Positions 16,264 to 23,618 of a stretch of 64,000 bases of DNA are shown here, one piece after another. The translations under genes were made by a program, and so were the position numbers. The notes under the pieces are model-generated. The model ran no database searches, was not told the DNA's origin, and saw only the letters and a list, made by a program, of their open reading frames with translations. The stretch is from an uncultured Nitriliruptoraceae bacterium (GTDB lineage: Bacteria > Actinomycetota > Nitriliruptoria > Nitriliruptorales > Nitriliruptoraceae): positions 1 to 64,000 of the forward strand of contig CAJXTG010000004.1 in NCBI GenBank assembly GCA_913060655.1, read 5' to 3'. Every line of letters begins with the position of its first letter. The first letter of the stretch is position 1.

Positions 16264-16740
16264 TCAGCGCGGCCGGCCGCCCAGACCCCCCAGCCCTCCG
16301 GGGCCGTCGCCGTCCTGCGTGCGCCGCCCCAGCAGGTAGATGCCGACACCGACGCCGACGAGGGCGAGGAACAGGTTGATGCGGGCGACCGCGCTGAGCA
16401 CGAGCAGCGCGATCAGCAGCAGCGCGATCGGCCGCGCCGCAGCGAGCAGCCGTTCCGTCGGCAGCCGGTCCGACGCCGGCCGCTCCGACCGCCGCGCACC
16501 ACCCGCACGCGCCCCGCGGTCGCGCCGCCGGCGCGCCTCCGCGCGGGAGCGGGCCGCGTCCGCGATCGCGTCCATGTTCTCCGCGAGCGCGCGGACCGCG
16601 ACGTCCGCCTGCGCGTCGGGCACCGTCACGACGATGCCGGCCCGCGTGCGCCGCGCGTCGGGGGTCAGGTCGGCGCGCTGCAGCACCTGCACGAGCACGG
16701 TCGCCTGCTCCGGCGGCCAGGTCCCGAGGTCCTTGGCCAC
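16264..16740 (-). CDS. Hypothetical protein with two C-terminal membrane helices
   Basis: 158-residue protein not assigned to a family with confidence. The N-terminal ~65 residues (TVLVQVLQRADLTPDARR, GIVVTVPDAQADVAVRAL) look like a small alpha/beta domain resembling DUF2007-type signal-transducing proteins. An Arg/Ala-rich linker follows, then two hydrophobic helices (PIALLLIALLVLSAVARI and LFLALVGVGVGIYLLG) and a Gly-rich tail. Probably a membrane-anchored cytosolic domain. Transcribed divergently from plsC, with overlapping -10 hexamers in the shared region. Confidence 0.6.
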   Translation of the reverse strand: MAKDLGTWPPEQATVLVQVLQRADLTPDARRTRAGIVVTVPDAQADVAVRALAENMDAIADAARSRAEARRRRDRGARAGGARRSERPASDRLPTERLLAAARPIALLLIALLVLSAVARINLFLALVGVGVGIYLLGRRTQDGDGPGGLGGLGGRPR

Positions 16741-16789
16741 GTCGTCCCGCCCCGTCCCGCTGGCACGCCGGCTCTCGACCTGCCTGCCC

Positions 16790-16795
16790 TAGGCT
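16790..16795 (+). promoter_or_regulatory. Candidate -10 element TAGGCT for plsC
   Basis: Plus-strand TAGGCT that shares five bases with a minus-strand TAGCCT (16791-16796). Only one polymerase could occupy this site at a time. The plsC start is 71 nt downstream. Confidence 0.45.
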
Positions 16796-16796
16796 A
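16791..16796 (-). promoter_or_regulatory. Candidate -10 element TAGCCT for the two-helix membrane protein
   Basis: Minus-strand hexamer overlapping the plsC -10; about 50 nt before the ATG at 16740. Confidence 0.45.
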
Positions 16797-16866
16797 CCGA
16801 CGGCCGTCCCCGACCACCGCCGCGGCGCGGTCCTGTGGACGGTCGCCAGCGGGCCGGGAGGCGTGT

Positions 16867-17625
16867 GTGGGACGGATGGCCGGAGCACCGGCGCTGTACC
16901 GGGTGCTGCGTGCGACGCTCCCGACGTTCGTGATGCCCTACTTCCGCGTCACCGTCGAGGGGCTGGAGCACGTCCCCGAGACGGGGGCGGCCGTCGTCGC
17001 CGGCAACCACCTGTCGTTCATCGACTCGTTCGTGCTCGCCCTGTGCCTCCCACGTCCCGTGTTCTACCTCGGCAAGTCCGACTACTGGGAGTCGGCACGG
17101 ACCCGCTGGCTCGTCGCCGGCGCCGGCGTCGTCCCCGTCTACCGCGACGGCGGCGACCGGGGGGAGGGCAGCCTGCGGGCGGGCGTGTCCCTGCTCGAGC
17201 GCGGCCAGCTGCTCGGCATCTACCCGGAGGGCACCCGCAGCCCCGACGGGCGGCTGTACCGGGGCAAGACCGGCCCGGTCCGCATGGCGCTGGAGGCGGG
17301 GGTGCCCGTCGTCCCCTTCGGCATCGTCGGCTCGGACGCGGCGATGCCCCAGGACCGGCGCATCATCCGTCGCGCGCCGATCACGCTGCGGTTCGGCCGG
17401 CCCATCGACCTGTCCCGCTACGCCGACCGGCGCACCGACCCGCTCGTGCTCCGCTCCGCCACCGACGAGGTCATGTACGAGATCATGCTGCTGTCGGGGC
17501 AGGAGTACGTCGACGAGTACGCGTCCCACGTGAAGTCCGGCGCCGTCGACCCCGACGGGGCGCTCGACCCGGTCACCGACGACGACGCCGCCGACGGGGA
17601 CGGGCCGGAGGCGTCAACCGGCTGA
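16867..17625 (+). CDS. plsC: 1-acyl-sn-glycerol-3-phosphate acyltransferase family (PlsC)
   Basis: 252-residue acyltransferase for phosphatidic acid synthesis at the inner membrane. Block I is NHLSFID (H48, D53 of HX4D), block [10 protein letters not shown] (E121-R124), and block [12 protein letters not shown]. Length is normal for PlsC. GTG 16867 is preceded by GGGAGG; an ATG three codons later is a possible alternative. The C-terminal ~35 residues are Asp-rich and outside the fold. Its last 12 bp overlap the convergent msrB gene. Whether it transfers to LPA or another lysolipid cannot be told; the gene symbol denotes the family. Confidence 0.9.
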   Translation: MGRMAGAPALYRVLRATLPTFVMPYFRVTVEGLEHVPETGAAVVAGNHLSFIDSFVLALCLPRPVFYLGKSDYWESARTRWLVAGAGVVPVYRDGGDRGEGSLRAGVSLLERGQLLGIYPEGTRSPDGRLYRGKTGPVRMALEAGVPVVPFGIVGSDAAMPQDRRIIRRAPITLRFGRPIDLSRYADRRTDPLVLRSATDEVMYEIMLLSGQEYVDEYASHVKSGAVDPDGALDPVTDDDAADGDGPEASTG

Positions 17626-18024
17626 GCCGTCCCGCTCCAGGTCGATCGCGAGCGAGTTGATGCAGTAGCGCAGGCCGGTCGGCTGGTCCGGCGCGTCGTC
17701 GAACACGTGGCCGAGATGTCCGTCGCAGGCGGCGCAGCGGACCTCGGTGCGCACCATCCCGTGGCTGCGGTCGACGTGCTCGACGACGGCGCCGTCGCTG
17801 AGCGGCGCGAAGAAGCTCGGCCAGCCGCAGTGCGCGTCGAACTTCGTCTCCGACCGGAACAGCGGCGTGTGGCAGCCGGCGCACCGGTAGGTGCCGTCGG
17901 CGGTCTCGTCCCAGTACGCGCCGGTGAACGGCCGCTCCGTGCCGGCCTCCCGCAGCACGTGGTAGGCCGCCGGGTCGAGCAGCGCGCGCCACTCCTCGTC
18001 GCTGCGTCCCGCCGGGTCCGTCAT
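17614..18024 (-). CDS. msrB: Peptide methionine (R)-S-oxide reductase
   Basis: 136-residue MsrB that repairs methionine-R-sulfoxide in oxidised proteins. Zinc-binding pairs are C48/C51 (CAGC) and C97/C100 (CAAC); the catalytic cysteine is C121 in RYCINS. The [11 protein letters not shown] motif is also present. ATG 18024 was chosen because an AGGAGGAGGG SD sits five bases upstream. An earlier ATG at 18048 overlaps the glpK stop as ATGA, but its first codons are the SD itself, so I regard it as spurious. It follows glpK in the same orientation and overlaps the plsC 3' end. Confidence 0.95.
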   Translation of the reverse strand: MTDPAGRSDEEWRALLDPAAYHVLREAGTERPFTGAYWDETADGTYRCAGCHTPLFRSETKFDAHCGWPSFFAPLSDGAVVEHVDRSHGMVRTEVRCAACDGHLGHVFDDAPDQPTGLRYCINSLAIDLERDGSAG

Positions 18025-18044
18025 GGTGCCCTCCTCCTGCGTGC

Positions 18045-19553
18045 TCATCGGTCGACCACCTGGGCCCAGCCGCCGCTGCGGCGCACGGCCTCCCGCCAGC
18101 CGGCGAGCAGACGGTCCCGCTCGTCGGCCGCCATGCGCGGCTCGAAGCGCCGGTCGAGCTGCCACACGTCGGCCAGCTCATCGAGCGACGACCAGACGCC
18201 GGCGCCGAGCCCGGCGAGGAACGCCGCACCGAGCACCGTCGTCTCCGTCACCCGCGGCCGCACGACCGGCACGCCCAGCACGTCCGCCTGGAAGCGGCAC
18301 AGCAGATCGTTCGCGGCGGCCCCACCGTCGACGCGCAGCTCCGCGAGCTCCATGCCCGCGTCCGCGCTCATCGCCGCGACGACGTCGACCGTCTGGTAGG
18401 CCATCGCCTCGATCGCGGCGCGCGCCAGATGGCGGCGGTCGGTGCCGCGGGTCAGCCCGATGAGCAGACCGCGGGCGTGCGGGTCCCAGTGCGGTGCGCC
18501 GAGGCCGGTGAACGCCGGCACGAGGTACACGCCCTCGTTGCCGGCGGGCAGCTCGGCGGCCAGCGCCTCGGTGTCACCCGCCCGTTCGACGACGCCGACC
18601 TGGTCGCGCAGCCACTGGACGCTCGCGCCGGTGACGAAGATCGCCCCCTCCAGCACGTAGGTGTCCGCCCCGCCGATGCGCCAGCCGACGGAGGTGAGCA
18701 GGCCCGCCTCCGAACGGACCAGGTCCGTGCCGGTGTTGAACAGCAGGAACGACCCGGTGCCGTAGGTGTTCTTCGACGAGCCGGGCGTCCACGCCCCCTG
18801 GCCGAACAGCGCCGACTGCTGGTCCCCGGCGATGCCGGTGATCGGGGCGCGGATGCCGAGGAACGCGTCGGGGTCGGTGTCGCCGAAGTGCCCGCTGGAG
18901 TCGCGCACCTCCGGCAGCGTCGCCCGCGGCACGTCGAGCAGCGCGCACAGCTCGTCGGAGAAGTCGCCGGTCGCCAGGTCGTAGAGCATCGTGCGCGACG
19001 CGTTCGACGGCTCGGTGACGTGCGCCGCACCGGCGGTCAGCCGTGCGACCAGCCACGTGTCGATCGTCGCGAACGCCAGCTCACCCCGTTCGGCGCGCGC
19101 CCGCGCACCGTCGACGTGGTCGAGCAGCCACGCCGCCTTCGTGCCCGAGAAGTACGCGTCGAGGACCAGGCCGGTGCGTTCGCGGATGACGGGCTCGTGC
19201 CCGGCGGTCCGCAGGGCCTCGCACGTGTCCGCGGTGCGCCGGTCCTGCCACACGATCGCGTGATGGAGGGGACGCAGCGTCGCCCGCTCGTACAGCAGCG
19301 TCGTCTCCCGCTGGTTCGTGATGCCGATGCAGGCGACGTCCTCCGGGGCCGTCTCGCTGACCTTCAGCGCCTCCGCGCACGCCGCGAGCGTCGCCTCCCA
19401 GATCTCGTCCGCGTCGTGCTCGACCCAGCCCGGCCGGGGGAAGTGCTGGGTGAACTCGCGGTAGCCGCTGCCGAGGATGCGCCCCGTCGCGTCCACGAGG
19501 AAGCCGCGCACCCCCGTCGTGCCGGCGTCGATGGCGAGGATGCGTCCCGTCAT
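18045..19553 (-). CDS. glpK: Glycerol kinase
   Basis: 502-residue FGGY kinase making glycerol-3-phosphate from glycerol and ATP. Start [17 protein letters not shown] gives the first phosphate motif; substrate-binding elements include [10 protein letters not shown] and the near-invariant [21 protein letters not shown] and [10 protein letters not shown]. Length equals that of GlpK orthologues. ATG 19553 is preceded by GGGAGGG. No glpF or glpD is adjacent, and the downstream msrB is unrelated in function. Divergent from pfkA across a 138-bp region with a -10 candidate for each direction. Confidence 0.96.
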   Translation of the reverse strand: MTGRILAIDAGTTGVRGFLVDATGRILGSGYREFTQHFPRPGWVEHDADEIWEATLAACAEALKVSETAPEDVACIGITNQRETTLLYERATLRPLHHAIVWQDRRTADTCEALRTAGHEPVIRERTGLVLDAYFSGTKAAWLLDHVDGARARAERGELAFATIDTWLVARLTAGAAHVTEPSNASRTMLYDLATGDFSDELCALLDVPRATLPEVRDSSGHFGDTDPDAFLGIRAPITGIAGDQQSALFGQGAWTPGSSKNTYGTGSFLLFNTGTDLVRSEAGLLTSVGWRIGGADTYVLEGAIFVTGASVQWLRDQVGVVERAGDTEALAAELPAGNEGVYLVPAFTGLGAPHWDPHARGLLIGLTRGTDRRHLARAAIEAMAYQTVDVVAAMSADAGMELAELRVDGGAAANDLLCRFQADVLGVPVVRPRVTETTVLGAAFLAGLGAGVWSSLDELADVWQLDRRFEPRMAADERDRLLAGWREAVRRSGGWAQVVDR

Positions 19554-19629
19554 GTCCGGTTCCCTCCCTGTGGCCCCCGGCCGGCGCCGCTTTCCACCTG
19601 TCCCTGCCGCGCGCCCGCGCGAGACGCCC

Positions 19630-19635
19630 ACGGTA
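19630..19635 (-). promoter_or_regulatory. Candidate -10 element TACCGT for glpK
   Basis: Minus-strand TANNNT hexamer 76 nt before the glpK ATG. Confidence 0.35.
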
Positions 19636-19652
19636 GGTGACGCCGCGGTCGT

Positions 19653-19658
19653 TAGCAT
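19653..19658 (+). promoter_or_regulatory. Candidate -10 element TAGCAT for pfkA
   Basis: Plus-strand hexamer 33 nt before the pfkA ATG at 19692, within the glpK-pfkA divergent region. Confidence 0.45.
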
Positions 19659-19691
19659 GCTCGGCGTCACGTCGACGACGTCGAGGGCACC

Positions 19692-20726
19692 ATGGTCAGG
19701 CGCATCGGACTGCTCACCGGCGGGGGCGACTGCTCGGGGCTGAACGCCGCCATCCGGGCGGTCGTGCGCCGCGCCGAGCAGGAGGGCGTCGACGTCTTCG
19801 GGTTCCGCAACGGCTGGAAGGGCGTCCTCGAGCAGGAGGCCGAGGCCCTCGACCTGCGGGCGACCCGCGGCCTGCTGCACCGCGGCGGCACCGCGCTCGG
19901 CACCTCCCGCGTGAGCCCGTTCTACGAACCCGACGGGGTCCGGCGCGTGCAGGAGGCGATGGAGGTGCACCGCCTCGACGGCCTCGTCGTCATCGGCGGG
20001 GAGGGCACGCTGTCCGCCTCGCTGCGCCTGCACGAGGAGGCGGGCGTGCCGCTCGTCGGCATCCCCAAGACGATCGACAACGACGTCGCCGGCACCGACC
20101 TCAGCATCGGGTTCCTCACCGCCGTGCGGGTCGCGAGCGAGGCGGCCGACCGGCTGCACTCCACCGCCGAGTCGCACGACCGCGTCCAGGTCCTCGAGGT
20201 CATGGGCCGGCACGCCGGCTGGATCGCCACGTACGCGGGGCTCGCCGGCGGCGCCGACGCGATCCTCATCCCCGAGGTCCCCTTCGACATCGACGCGGTC
20301 GCCCGCCACCTGCGCCACCGTGCCGGCACCGGCCGGGACTTCTCCGTCGTCGTCGTCGCCGAGGGCGCGCAGCCGGTCCCCGGGACGCTGGAGCTGCCGG
20401 AGCCACCGACCGACGAGTTCGGACGGCCCCGGCTCGGCGGGCTCGGCCACACCGTCGCCCACGCCCTCGAGGCGCGCACCGGCTTCGAGTCGCGGGTCAC
20501 CATCCTCGGGCACGTGCAGCGGGGTGGGACCCCCACGCCCGTCGACCGCATCATCGCCAGCCAGATGGGCGTGGGCGCGATCGACGCGGTCCTCGAGGCG
20601 GACTGGGGCATGATGCTCGGCGTCGACGGCCCCCGCACGCTGCGCGTGCCGCTCGCCGACGCGACCCGCGAGCTCAAGCGGGTGCCCGAGGCGCTGTACC
20701 GCGTCAGCGAGGTGTTCTTCGGCTGA
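19692..20726 (+). CDS. pfkA: 6-phosphofructokinase, probably ATP-dependent, group III type
   Basis: 344-residue phosphofructokinase of glycolysis. Family motifs are LTGGGDCSGLNAAIR (8-22), the donor-site GGEGT (102-106), PKTIDND (125-131), MGRHAGW and GHVQRGG. The donor specificity residue is Gly (G105 of GGEGT), as in ATP enzymes; pyrophosphate enzymes have Asp there. K126 in PKTIDND is the residue found in PPi-type and in some actinobacterial ATP enzymes, so the pair G/K resembles the Streptomyces ATP-PFK as recalled. ATG 19692 follows the -10 by 33 nt. Convergent with aroF. Confidence 0.93.
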   Translation: MVRRIGLLTGGGDCSGLNAAIRAVVRRAEQEGVDVFGFRNGWKGVLEQEAEALDLRATRGLLHRGGTALGTSRVSPFYEPDGVRRVQEAMEVHRLDGLVVIGGEGTLSASLRLHEEAGVPLVGIPKTIDNDVAGTDLSIGFLTAVRVASEAADRLHSTAESHDRVQVLEVMGRHAGWIATYAGLAGGADAILIPEVPFDIDAVARHLRHRAGTGRDFSVVVVAEGAQPVPGTLELPEPPTDEFGRPRLGGLGHTVAHALEARTGFESRVTILGHVQRGGTPTPVDRIIASQMGVGAIDAVLEADWGMMLGVDGPRTLRVPLADATRELKRVPEALYRVSEVFFG

Positions 20727-20736
20727 CCCGGCGCCG

Positions 20737-21810
20737 TCAGGCGCCCAGCCCCCAGCCGGGGGAGCGGCCCGCCCGGTCGGTGGCCACACCGTCGGACTCG
20801 ACGGTGCGCCCCACGGCCGCGGTGAAGCGGGTGAGCGTGTCGCGCAGCGCCGGCATGTCCTCGCGCACCAGCGCCTGCGGCCCGTCGACGAGCGCATGCT
20901 CGGGGTCGGGGTGGACGTCGACGATGACCCCGTCGGCACCGACCGCGATCGCCGAGCGGATCAGCGGCAGCACGAGGTCGCGCCGGCCGCCCGAGTGCGA
21001 CGGGTCGATGATGACGGGCAGGTGGGTGAGCGACTGCACGACGGGGACGGCGGACACGTCCAGCGTGTTGCGCGTCATCGGCTCGAACGTCCGCACCCCG
21101 CGTTCGCACAGCACGATGTCGAGGTTGCCGGTGTGCGCGATGTACTCGGCGGCCATCACCCACTCCTCGATCGTCGCGGTCATGCCACGCTTGAGCAGCA
21201 CCGGCTTGCCGGCGAGGCCGACCTCCTTGAGCAGCTGGAAGTTCTGCATGTTGCGGGTCCCGACCTGCAGCATGTCCGCCCGTCGCGCCACCGTCTCCAC
21301 GTCGGCGGGGGTGACGACCTCGGTGACGAACGGCAGGTCGAGGTCACGGGAGACCTCCTGGAGGATCTCGAGCCCCGACTCGCCCAGCCCCTGGAACGCG
21401 TAGGGCGACGTGCGCGGCTTGTACGCGCCGCCCCGCAGGATGCTCGCCCCCGCCTCCTTCGCCATCTCGCACGCGCGCCGGGTCTGCTCCGGCGTCTCGA
21501 CCGCACACGGTCCGGCCAGCAGCGTCACCGTGTCGCGACCGACGGCCCGGCCGGCGACCTCCACCGTCGACGGCCGCGGCTGCGCGTCGTTGCTGACCAG
21601 CTTGAACGCCCGGCTGACGCGGATGACGTCCTCGACGTTGGGGAACGCGTGCAGGGGCAGCTCGGCGAACTGCGTCAGGTCCCCCACGAGCCCGATGATG
21701 GTCTGGTGGCGCCCGCGGGACACGAAGCACTCCCCGCCGACGTTGGTGACGGCGTCGACGACACGGTCGATGTCGCCGTCGCTCGCCGCGGTCCGCATGA
21801 CGACGACCAT
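20737..21810 (-). CDS. aroF: 3-deoxy-7-phosphoheptulonate (DAHP) synthase, type I-beta
   Basis: First enzyme of the shikimate pathway: condenses PEP and erythrose-4-phosphate. The 357-residue protein has an N-terminal ferredoxin-like domain (~1-75, MVVVMRTAAS onwards), the part that binds Tyr/Phe for feedback in Thermotoga-type enzymes. The TIM barrel has LAGPCAVET (metal ligand C102), RGGAYKPRTSPYAFQG (PEP/E4P site) and DPSHSGGRRD. ATG 21810 is chosen: AGAGAGGA lies upstream, and homologues start MVVVM. A GTG seven codons earlier is the alternative. Upstream are a leader peptide and hairpins (21853-21975), so both allosteric and transcriptional feedback are likely. Confidence 0.96.
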   Translation of the reverse strand: MVVVMRTAASDGDIDRVVDAVTNVGGECFVSRGRHQTIIGLVGDLTQFAELPLHAFPNVEDVIRVSRAFKLVSNDAQPRPSTVEVAGRAVGRDTVTLLAGPCAVETPEQTRRACEMAKEAGASILRGGAYKPRTSPYAFQGLGESGLEILQEVSRDLDLPFVTEVVTPADVETVARRADMLQVGTRNMQNFQLLKEVGLAGKPVLLKRGMTATIEEWVMAAEYIAHTGNLDIVLCERGVRTFEPMTRNTLDVSAVPVVQSLTHLPVIIDPSHSGGRRDLVLPLIRSAIAVGADGVIVDVHPDPEHALVDGPQALVREDMPALRDTLTRFTAAVGRTVESDGVATDRAGRSPGWGLGA

Positions 21811-21852
21811 GGATGCGTCCTCTCTCGTCACGTCACTGCTCCCGACGTCGAA

Positions 21853-21877
21853 GGCCCCGGGGTGCGTCCCCGGGGCC
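21853..21877 (-). terminator. Terminator-like hairpin (3:4) of the aroF attenuator
   Basis: Perfect 10-bp GC stem, GGCCCCGGGG / CCCCGGGGCC, with a 5-nt loop. It lies 43 nt before the aroF ATG and after the leader peptide stop. It is followed by TTCGACG rather than a long U run, as is common for GC-rich actinobacterial terminators. Its upstream arm can instead pair with 21918-21930. Confidence 0.65.
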
Positions 21878-21930
21878 TCGGCTGCTGCGGTGCGCGATCA
21901 GCGCGCTCGACCGGCACGACCCCGGGGACG
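21865..21930 (-). promoter_or_regulatory. Antiterminator pairing (2:3) of the aroF attenuator
   Basis: RNA segment from 21930-21918 (CGUCCCCGGGGUC) can pair over 13 bp, one of them G-U, with segment 21877-21865 (GGCCCCGGGGACG). This uses the upstream arm of the terminator and so excludes it. The core CCCCGGGG is self-complementary, so folding energies should be computed before this is taken as proven. Confidence 0.6.
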
Positions 21931-21975
21931 GCGGAAGCCGTCCCCGAACCAGAAGAAGCCGTAGTGGTCACGCAT
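21898..21975 (-). CDS. Aromatic leader peptide of aroF (25 aa)
   Basis: Short ORF upstream of the DAHP synthase gene, too short for ordinary gene callers. The product begins MRDHYGFFWFGDGFRR and ends RPRGRAGRAR. Residues 5-14 contain Tyr5, Phe7, Phe8, Trp9, Phe10 and Phe14: all three aromatic amino acids, the end products of the pathway the gene initiates. No SD precedes the ATG; a -10 hexamer TATGGT ends 7 nt upstream, so it is probably the first codon of a leaderless transcript. A stem-loop (21924-21945) begins just after the aromatic codons. A ribosome stalled there for lack of charged tRNA would free segment 2 to form the antiterminator. This is inference from layout, with no experimental support here. 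Confidence 0.75.
   Translation of the reverse strand: MRDHYGFFWFGDGFRRPRGRAGRAR
21924..21945 (-). promoter_or_regulatory. Pause hairpin (1:2) of the aroF attenuator
   Basis: Perfect 9-bp stem GGGGACGGC / GCCGTCCCC with a 4-nt loop, lying within the leader ORF directly after the Phe-Phe-Trp-Phe codons. A ribosome stalled on those codons would cover its first arm. Confidence 0.65.
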
Positions 21976-21982
21976 GGGGAGG

Positions 21983-21988
21983 ACCATA
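21983..21988 (-). promoter_or_regulatory. Candidate -10 TATGGT for a leaderless aroF leader transcript
   Basis: Minus-strand TATGGT followed by seven bases and the leader peptide ATG, the spacing expected when transcription starts at the A of ATG. A -35 is not evident. Confidence 0.55.
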
Positions 21989-22042
21989 GCAGGGCGGGCG
22001 GGGGAGCGGTCGGCCGACCGCGGTCCGCCGACCCCGCACGGT

Positions 22043-22048
22043 TACGCT
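22043..22048 (+). promoter_or_regulatory. Candidate -10 element TACGCT
   Basis: Plus-strand hexamer 54 nt before ATG 22103; divergent from the aroF leader promoter. Confidence 0.45.
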
Positions 22049-22102
22049 CCCCGCTGGCCGCCCGCACCGTCCGCGGACGGTGCGTCGCCCGGAGGGCTCC
22101 CC

Positions 22103-22960
22103 ATGGCTGCGGAGGACGTCGCACGGCGGGGCACCGTCGTGCCGCTGCGGCCCACCGCCGACGGGCCCCGCCGGGCCGCCGAGGCGCGCCGGTGCGCCGG
22201 CTGCGGGCGCGACAACGACGTCCGCCGTGAGCTGTGCGCCGTCTGCGGCGCCGACCTCGACACGGGCCTGCCCCTCGAGACCGGCACGGCCCGCCCGGCG
22301 GCGCGCCGGGTCGCCGCCAACCGCGAACGGCTGGTCCTCCTCGGGGTCGGTGGCGTCGTCGTCGTGGCGGCGACCGTCGCCCTGCTCGCCGTGCTCGGCA
22401 TCGGACCGTTCGCGCCGTCGCAGCGGCTGGACGCGGCGCTGCTGCTGCGCGCCGCCTACCCGCAGGACGCCGCCGCGCTGACCGTCGCCACCGTCGCGAC
22501 GACGACGACGGCGAGCGCACCCGACCGCGACCTCGGCCCGCTCAACCTCATCGACGGGAACGGCGAGACCGCCTGGGTCGGGCTGCCGGCGGCCGGCGAC
22601 GACGCCGGTGAGGTCATCCAGCTCGTGCTCGAGGAACCCGCGTGGGTGGCGCGCATCCAGTTCCGCAACGGCGACCACCGCTCGTCCGAGGCGTACGAGC
22701 GCAGCGGCCGGCTGCAGCGCGGGCTGCTCCGGTTCGACGGCGGCCGCGACCACCGCATCGACCTGCTCGACATCGGCCGGCAGGCGCAGATCGCCGAGCT
22801 CGCCGAGCCGGAGCTGACCACCCGCGTCACCGTCCGGGTCGACCGCATCTTCCCCGGCACCGCCTCCCAGGGCGTCGCCCTGTCGGAGGTGTCGCTGATC
22901 GGCTGGCCGGCCGACGCCGCGGACGCGGCGCTCGCCCGCCAGCGGGCGCAGTGGCCGTGA
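22103..22960 (+). CDS. Zinc-ribbon, single-TM protein with C-terminal galactose-binding-like domain
   Basis: 285-residue membrane protein. A cytosolic zinc ribbon (C31, C34, C45, C48) is followed by one hydrophobic helix (~77-100) and an exterior domain (~130-285). The exterior domain has NLIDGNGETAWVG, GEVIQLVLEEPAWVARIQFRNG (read in parts) and a closing SQGVALSEVSLIG strand. That pattern matches discoidin/F5-8C-like modules described as NADase-type glycan-binding domains. It may bind cell-surface glycans, with the ribbon contacting a cytosolic partner. ATG 22103 follows GGAGGG by six bases. First of three coupled genes of unknown role. Confidence 0.72.
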   Translation: MAAEDVARRGTVVPLRPTADGPRRAAEARRCAGCGRDNDVRRELCAVCGADLDTGLPLETGTARPAARRVAANRERLVLLGVGGVVVVAATVALLAVLGIGPFAPSQRLDAALLLRAAYPQDAAALTVATVATTTTASAPDRDLGPLNLIDGNGETAWVGLPAAGDDAGEVIQLVLEEPAWVARIQFRNGDHRSSEAYERSGRLQRGLLRFDGGRDHRIDLLDIGRQAQIAELAEPELTTRVTVRVDRIFPGTASQGVALSEVSLIGWPADAADAALARQRAQWP

Positions 22961-23301
22961 GCGACCCGACCGTCCCCACCTTCGACGATCAGCTCGAGGC
23001 GCTCGGCTTCCGCGCCCGTTCGCTGTCACGGCGCGGCGGTCGCCGCTGGGACCTGACGTTCAACCGGGTGCTCACGTTCATGCTGCACGACTACGAGGAC
23101 CATGTGGTCCTGACCTGGACGTGCGCGGTCGGCCAGGTGCTCGCGGACCGCGGCTGGCGGGCCAGCTCGGGCGAGCCCGGCGAGATGGAGCTGTTCCCCG
23201 AGCATGACGTGCGGCTGCCGCTGGACATCGAGGCGGTGTCCGCCGAGCTCACCCGTGTGCTCACCACCCTGCGGCTCGACCTCGGTGCCCCCGACCTGTG
23301 A
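22957..23301 (+). CDS. Small conserved-looking hypothetical protein
   Basis: 114-residue soluble protein I cannot place. It shows an amphipathic alpha/beta pattern with FDDQLEALGFRARSLSRRGG, RRWDLTFNRVLTFMLHDYED and HVVLTWTCAVGQVLADRGW, and an acidic middle (PGEMELFPEHDVRLPLD). No signal peptide, membrane segment or metal motif stands out beyond a single cysteine. GTG 22957 overlaps the stop of the zinc-ribbon gene (GTGA), and its own stop overlaps the next gene, so the three are made together. Codon use matches neighbours, arguing for a real gene. Confidence 0.6.
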   Translation: MSDPTVPTFDDQLEALGFRARSLSRRGGRRWDLTFNRVLTFMLHDYEDHVVLTWTCAVGQVLADRGWRASSGEPGEMELFPEHDVRLPLDIEAVSAELTRVLTTLRLDLGAPDL

Positions 23302-23618
23302 GCGGGCTCGTCGACCACGCCCGCATCGCACGCCGGCTGCGCCGCTGGCTCGTCCTGCTCGCGGCCGCGACGCTCACCGCCTGGCTGGTCGGCGGGCTGC
23401 TCACCGACGGGCCGACGCTGCGCGACCTCGCCGGGCTCGTCGGCGTCGCCGTCCTGCTCGCGCTGCTCGTCGAGGTCGTCGTCGTCGGCGGGGCGGCGGT
23501 CGCCGCCGCACTGCGGGCGGGGGAGCGCGGCGACCGGCTGGCCTCCGACGACGTGACGCTGCTGCCGCCGCAGGTCCGCGGTCGGCTCAGGCGGGGTCGA
23601 GGACCGGCAGCGCGCTGA
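23298..23618 (+). CDS. Small two-helix membrane protein, hypothetical
   Basis: 106-residue protein with two predicted membrane helices, WLVLLAAATLTAWLVGGLL and LVGVAVLLALLVEVVVVGGAA, a short loop and a basic C-terminal tail. No family recognised. GTG 23298 overlaps the preceding stop as GTGA, making it the third gene of the zinc-ribbon operon. Its last 32 bp overlap the end of the convergent thioredoxin-like lipoprotein gene, an unusually long 3' overlap. A partner or subunit of the zinc-ribbon membrane protein is plausible but only inferred from position. Confidence 0.55.
   Translation: MSGLVDHARIARRLRRWLVLLAAATLTAWLVGGLLTDGPTLRDLAGLVGVAVLLALLVEVVVVGGAAVAAALRAGERGDRLASDDVTLLPPQVRGRLRRGRGPAAR

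Noticed and set aside
18025-18048. Earlier ATG for msrB overlapping the glpK stop
   Set aside because: The extra codons consist of the AGGAGGAGGG SD serving the ATG at 18024, and the shorter protein matches MsrB length.
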